Assembly: GCF_021018805.1 (NCBI RefSeq)
Contig: NC_086254.1
Coordinates: 25,171,300-25,235,299, forward strand
Direction: 5' to 3'
DNA from: Prinia subflava
Lineage: Eukaryota; Chordata; Aves; Passeriformes; Cisticolidae
DNA: 64,000 nucleotides
The notes beneath the pieces are model-generated. The model was not told where the DNA came from, did no database searches, and worked only from the letters and a program-made list of their open reading frames with translations. The position numbers and the translations under genes were made by a program. This document shows, piece after piece, positions 61,901 to 64,000 of the stretch; the stretch's first letter is position 1; every line of letters begins with the position of its first letter.

Positions 61901-64000
61901 TTTTGCTGTTGCTGTGAAGGTAAAAACTTTGTTTTAGGTCCAACAATTCACTGCACTCCAGGTCCCTGCTGACATCAGTGAGACCCTTCCTTTAAGTGCT
62001 GCAGGATCAGACAGTTAATGGTTTACAGGGATGTTTTTTGCAGACTGGAGTCTTTGATGTGTTACTTTACATTTAATGCTACCAGCCTGCTCAAGAAGGA
62101 TTATTTACTTGCTTGAGAAGAGAGTGAGAGGAGAAGAGACAGGACCTCCTTATTGATTTGGAAGTCTAATCCTTTAACCTGGTTGAGGGGAGAAGTACAT
62201 TCTTGGTTAAAGCTTCATTTTAATTATCAAAAAGTAATTCACGGTAAAGATCTTGAATGGTTTAAAAGTTGGCCTCAGCAAGATTTTTTTGTTACACTGT
62301 TAAGCTTAAATTATTCCTTCCCATTAGTGTTTAGTTCCAGTATAACACATTACTAGTTGGAAAAGGAAGCTTTAGCAGTGATGTTTGAATTACTTGCTTG
62401 TGAGACAGTCTTTAGAGTGTGTTAAGGATGATGTGGCTATTTGTGGTGTGCTGTGTCAGCCATCTGCACAGGAATGGATGATTTACAGGTCAGAACTCAC
62501 CCTGGAGTGAACCTCACTCAGCAGCAATAGCTGCAGACAAGCAGGGCAAAATCATCTCCAACGTGAGGAGAACCTGCATGATTCACTGGCTTCAGCTTTA
62601 CACTGCCTGCTCATTTTGTAAAAAGGCTTCACATATCTCTCCTGAATACTTGCAGCCTCTAAAAATGGCTTTTTGGTTCATAGTTGAGAGAAAAGGACAA
62701 ACTTTCTTAGCATTTCCAGCAGGAAGTCATTGTACCCACCTGAGATGGTGTGTACAAAGCAGGAGAATTGTGTACTTGGAATTAAGTCTAAAAATCTGCA
62801 AAAATTCCCTATAGAAAACTGTTGATGTTTTATGTTCAGATCCCATCTCTGGTAATAGATCACAGCCTAGTGATGGTAGGTGACAGAAGATTTACAGAAA
62901 TACGATGATGGTTTGAATTACCAAAGTAGGATGGAAATAATATTAAAATAGTCATGTTAGCTTTCCTTTGAGTCATATGGCTCCAGCTTGTCAAAAGGAA
63001 TATGCTTGAAAATACATATTTGTATAGCATACAAAAATTCAGGTGCCAAAATGTAATTCCCTAAATTATTTAGGCCTTCTGACACTAATGTTTGTTTCTG
63101 AAAAATCCCTTCTGATATTCTAGAGGTCTCAAAAGTCTGAATGCAAACCACTTCTTGCTCAGCAACAGTCAAAAATGCAGGACTTGGAAAAAATTGAACA
63201 AGCATTACCAGACTTTATCCCTGAAGTGTCACAGATAACAAATCTTTCAAGGGATATAAGAGTATCCTGAAATCCAAGAGTACTGATGAGCTTAGCCTCT
63301 GACATGTCAAAATCTCGCTAGGGTCAACTTTTTCCTCCTTTCCCCCCTCTATTTCCTCCCACCCCACCCAACCCTGATTTTTTAACATAGTGTTGTCAGT
63401 GTACATGCTATAAAGAGCTATTCAGAAATACTTAGACAAGTTCTAATGGCTGAGAGTTACTTGGTGCTCCCTATTTCACATGAAGAATGAGGCAGTAGGA
63501 TGACTTTTCTCAGTCTAGAATAAAGATGACTTTGAAGAAACTATTTTTCTGTTCCTATTACACCAACCTGCAAATTGATGTTCCTAAATTTTTGCTTAAA
63601 CACTAACTAGACATTTTATTTAAGGAGTTAATTACCTTTGTAAAAAAATCCTTTTAAGAAGTTTGGGGTTCCCTTTGCTTGCTTTCTGTTGATGTTTTCA
63701 CATATGTATTACTGAACAAACCAACTTTTTCAAATATTGAAGGACACAGACCGCGCTTCTGTCATGCTCTTCATCACTGTGGGTGTGATCCTCCATCCAG
63801 TTGTTGCACTTGAATATTCTGTAACTCTGACACCTTGATAAATTCACTGCTACTATCTTGCCTCACTTTTACTCGTGTTACAGTATGTATTTCCTATTAA
63901 ATCCATTGTGTTTTCTTGGCAATTTGTTCTTTGTTTCCTTATGAGATTTAGACAACAACAATAAGTGGTGTCTTTTTTGCCACAAAGTTTTAGAAGTACC
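58978..64000 (+). other. RAB22A: RAB22A 3' UTR and downstream region
   Basis: No coding similarity follows the stop codon. A proximal 3' end near 59945 is suggested only by an A/T-rich, AATACA-like stretch. Canonical signals occur later: ATTAAA at 60302-60307, AATAAA at 63519-63524 and ATTAAA at 63896-63901. Long 3' UTRs are known for mammalian RAB22A, so much of this segment may be transcribed. A CR1 remnant lies at about 61.35 kb. The next gene on the human map (VAPB) is not reached. Confidence 0.5.
61342..61445 (+). repeat. CR1-type LINE 3'-end fragment
   Basis: Carries the CR1 tail blocks CAGAATGGTTCAGGTTGGAA, GGGACC, then CTCCCTGCTCAAGCAGGG and CCATCCCAGAGCACATTGCA. It is better preserved than the copy at 2.17 kb and in the same orientation. 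It sits downstream of the RAB22A stop codon and may be part of a long 3' UTR. Confidence 0.8.

Overview
This window is vertebrate nuclear DNA, and most likely from a bird. The genes are split into many short exons with GT-AG introns and lie in compact CpG-island promoters. The introns are short (RAB22A coding exons span about 13 kb). Two truncated CR1-type LINE 3' ends are present. A tree-level species call cannot be made from the sequence alone. No bacterial, plasmid, phage or CRISPR content was seen, and I found no new multi-gene system.

Three protein-coding genes could be rebuilt exon by exon, in phase throughout. (1) CIMIP1 (C20orf85), + strand, 10545-14046, 4 coding exons, 116 aa, a ciliary microtubule inner protein. 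(2) PPP4R1L, - strand, 45694 down to 28266, 20 coding exons, 955 aa, a HEAT-repeat regulatory subunit of protein phosphatase 4. This gene is annotated as a pseudogene in human but has a full open reading frame here. (3) RAB22A, + strand, 46031-58977, 7 coding exons, 194 aa, an endosomal small GTPase. PPP4R1L and RAB22A are divergent, with start codons only about 336 bp apart inside one CpG island. The order CIMIP1 / PPP4R1L / RAB22A matches human chromosome 20q13, from memory of that map.

Layout: 1-9836 is gene-poor DNA with a short CR1 remnant (about 2.2 kb) and a striking 10-12 bp GAACCGGTC minisatellite (4.0-4.3 kb). 9837-10544 is the CIMIP1 promoter: a 206-bp tandem duplication carrying YY1-like sites, an RFX X-box-like palindrome, and a GC-rich 24/28-bp minisatellite that runs right up to the start codon. 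10545-14300 is CIMIP1, with two adjacent perfect hairpins in its last intron. 14300-25380 is intergenic, with a 49-bp exact repeat pair, an orphan GC-rich island near 17.7-17.97 kb and an old LINE-like relic near 23.2-23.5 kb. 25380-45700 is PPP4R1L with a long 3' UTR. 45020-46400 is the shared CpG-island promoter. 46031 to the window end is RAB22A and its 3' UTR or downstream region.

Most worth following up are the intact PPP4R1L, a 24-nt phase-preserving candidate microexon in it, and the unusual repeat architecture of the CIMIP1 promoter.
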